From Methylobacterium dankookense (lineage in GTDB: Bacteria; Pseudomonadota; Alphaproteobacteria; Rhizobiales; Beijerinckiaceae), in contig NZ_CABFVH010000004.1 of the NCBI RefSeq assembly GCF_902141855.1, positions 124,001 through 188,000 on the forward strand: a stretch of DNA of 64,000 nucleotides. Reading direction: 5' to 3'. Positions 62,954 through 64,000 of this stretch are shown here, piece by piece; positions within the stretch are counted from its first letter, which is position 1; every line of letters starts with the position of its first letter. Under the pieces are notes generated by a model. The model did not search any database. It was not told where the DNA came from and saw nothing but the letters and a program-made list of their open reading frames with translations. The translations under genes were made by a program, and so were the position numbers.

Positions 62954-64000
62954 TCAGTGCAGCTTGATCCGCGGCTCGGTGCGGCGGGTCAGCGCCCGGG
63001 CCAGGGCGTCGAGCGCCGTCTTGACCGTGCCGTGCAGCGCCTGCTGGTGCATCTTGTAGAGCGAGCGGTACATCAGCCGCGCGAACAGCCCGGCGATGAA
63101 CATGTTCTTGCCCTGGATGAAGCCCATCAGGCTGCCCACCGTCGAGTATTCGCCCAGCGACACGAGCGAGCCGAAGTCGCGGTACTTGAACGGGATCAGC
63201 GGCCGCCCGTCGATCTTCGCCGGAATCTGTTTGACGAGGTAGCTCGCCTGCTGGTGCGCGGCCTGGGCGCGGGGCGGCACCGGCGTGTCCGAGCCCGCCT
63301 CCACCAGATAGGCGCAGTCGCCGACCGCGAAGATGTCGGGGTCGCGTGTCGTCTGGAGCGTCGGCGTCACCACCAGCTGGTTGGTGCGCGTGGTCTCCAG
63401 GCCCCCGATATCCTTGAGGAAGGGCGGCGCCTTCACGCCCGCCGCCCAGACCACCAGCTCCGATGGGATGAAGGCGCCGTCGGCGAGCGCCACGCCGTCG
63501 GCGCGCACCTCGGTGACGCGGGCGCGCACCCGCACCTCGACGCCGATCTTGGTGAGAAGCGCCATCACCTCCGCCGAGAGACGGTGCGGCACCGCCGGCA
63601 GGATGCGGTCGGCGGCCTCGACCAGGGTGATCTTGAGATCCTTGTCCGGGTCGATCCGGTCGAGGCCGGTGGAGACCACGTGGCGCAGCGTCCGGTGGAG
63701 CTCGGCCGCGAGTTCGGTGCCGGTGGCGCCCGCGCCGATCACCGTGACGTGGAGCTGGCCCGGCCGCACCGGCCCGGTCTGGGTGTGGGCGCGCAGCATC
63801 GCGTTGACGAGGCGCTGGTGGAAGCGCACCGCCTGGGCCTGCGTGTCGAGGGCGATGGCGTGCTCGGCGACGCCCGGCGTGCCGAAATCGTTGGTGGTGG
63901 AGCCCACCGCCATCACCAGCGTGTCGTAGGGGACGGAGCGCTCGGGCGTGACCTCGCGCCCCTCGGCATCGTGGCTCGCCGCGAGCTGGACGGTGCGCGC
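62954..64000 (-). CDS. ndh: Type II NADH dehydrogenase, truncated by the window edge
   Basis: The visible 348 residues are the C-terminal part of an FAD-dependent NADH:quinone oxidoreductase; the N-terminus lies beyond 64000. It includes YDTLVMAVGSTTNDFGTPG, the NADH-binding VTVIGAGATGTELAAEL, DIFAVGDCAYLVE (FAD site) and AAHQQASYLVKQI with the C-terminal membrane-binding helix region (FIAGLFARLMYRSLYKMHQ). It feeds electrons to quinone without pumping protons. Confidence 0.92.
   Translation of the reverse strand, partial: ARTVQLAASHDAEGREVTPERSVPYDTLVMAVGSTTNDFGTPGVAEHAIALDTQAQAVRFHQRLVNAMLRAHTQTGPVRPGQLHVTVIGAGATGTELAAELHRTLRHVVSTGLDRIDPDKDLKITLVEAADRILPAVPHRLSAEVMALLTKIGVEVRVRARVTEVRADGVALADGAFIPSELVVWAAGVKAPPFLKDIGGLETTRTNQLVVTPTLQTTRDPDIFAVGDCAYLVEAGSDTPVPPRAQAAHQQASYLVKQIPAKIDGRPLIPFKYRDFGSLVSLGEYSTVGSLMGFIQGKNMFIAGLFARLMYRSLYKMHQQALHGTVKTALDALARALTRRTEPRIKLH

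Overview
The window is a very GC-rich, densely packed alphaproteobacterial chromosome segment. The best fit is a Methylobacterium-type member of the Hyphomicrobiales. This rests on a Calvin-subtype class II aldolase, ChpT and an RcdA-type DUF1465 protein from the CtrA cell-cycle pathway, DUF1134 and DUF1194 proteins, a CheA-receiver hybrid, and intergenic palindromes of the alphaproteobacterial kind. No rRNA, tRNA, CRISPR array, prophage or intact insertion sequence was seen. It reads as core and genus-level genome rather than an island.

Layout. 0-13.5 kb: fba, a divergent ThiE-like protein and a SEL1-repeat protein; a DUF779 protein with an acetaldehyde-type dehydrogenase; a Ggt-family hydrolase; a CPA1 antiporter; two divergent Crp/Fnr regulators; gshB; small secreted and lipoprotein genes; and a probable small RNA. 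13.5-18 kb: envelope and periplasmic proteins (coiled-coil anchor, DUF1134, YHS-like), cysQ and chpT. 18-24 kb: a chemotaxis operon cheA(REC)-cheW-cheY-cheB-cheR. 24-33 kb: a GT-C-like membrane protein, a histidine-rich secreted protein, a nucleoside-salvage operon cdd-punA-deoC-deoA, and a Tat-exported molybdenum oxidoreductase (iorAB-like). 33-41 kb: kup, ispG, a patatin-like protein, an ECF sigma/anti-sigma pair and a DUF1194 protein. 41-48.7 kb: a class III sirtuin, small membrane, flavin and PRC-barrel proteins, a SWIB-domain protein, an SDR, an MFS exporter and an alpha/beta hydrolase. 48.7-55 kb: a 1061-residue PAP2-phosphatase autotransporter with a PHO-box-like direct repeat upstream, a decayed hydrolase fragment, and the metX-metW operon. 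55-64 kb: chorismate mutase, hisC, tyrA, rcdA, a DUF4130-UdgX DNA-repair fusion, an O-antigen-ligase-like protein, and an NDH-2 gene cut by the window end.

Many genes are translationally coupled through 4-base overlaps (thiE-like/SEL1, cheB/cheR, cdd/punA/deoC/deoA, iorA/iorB, metX/metW/next gene), which defines the operons. The most unusual items are the PAP2-autotransporter with its PHO-like box, a trio of tiny secreted proteins sharing an exact C-x7-C-x12-C-x11-C spacing, an orphan small RNA candidate with an anti-Shine-Dalgarno motif before a strong terminator, a displaced 18-codon copy of a hydrolase C-terminus, and three families of dispersed intergenic palindromes.
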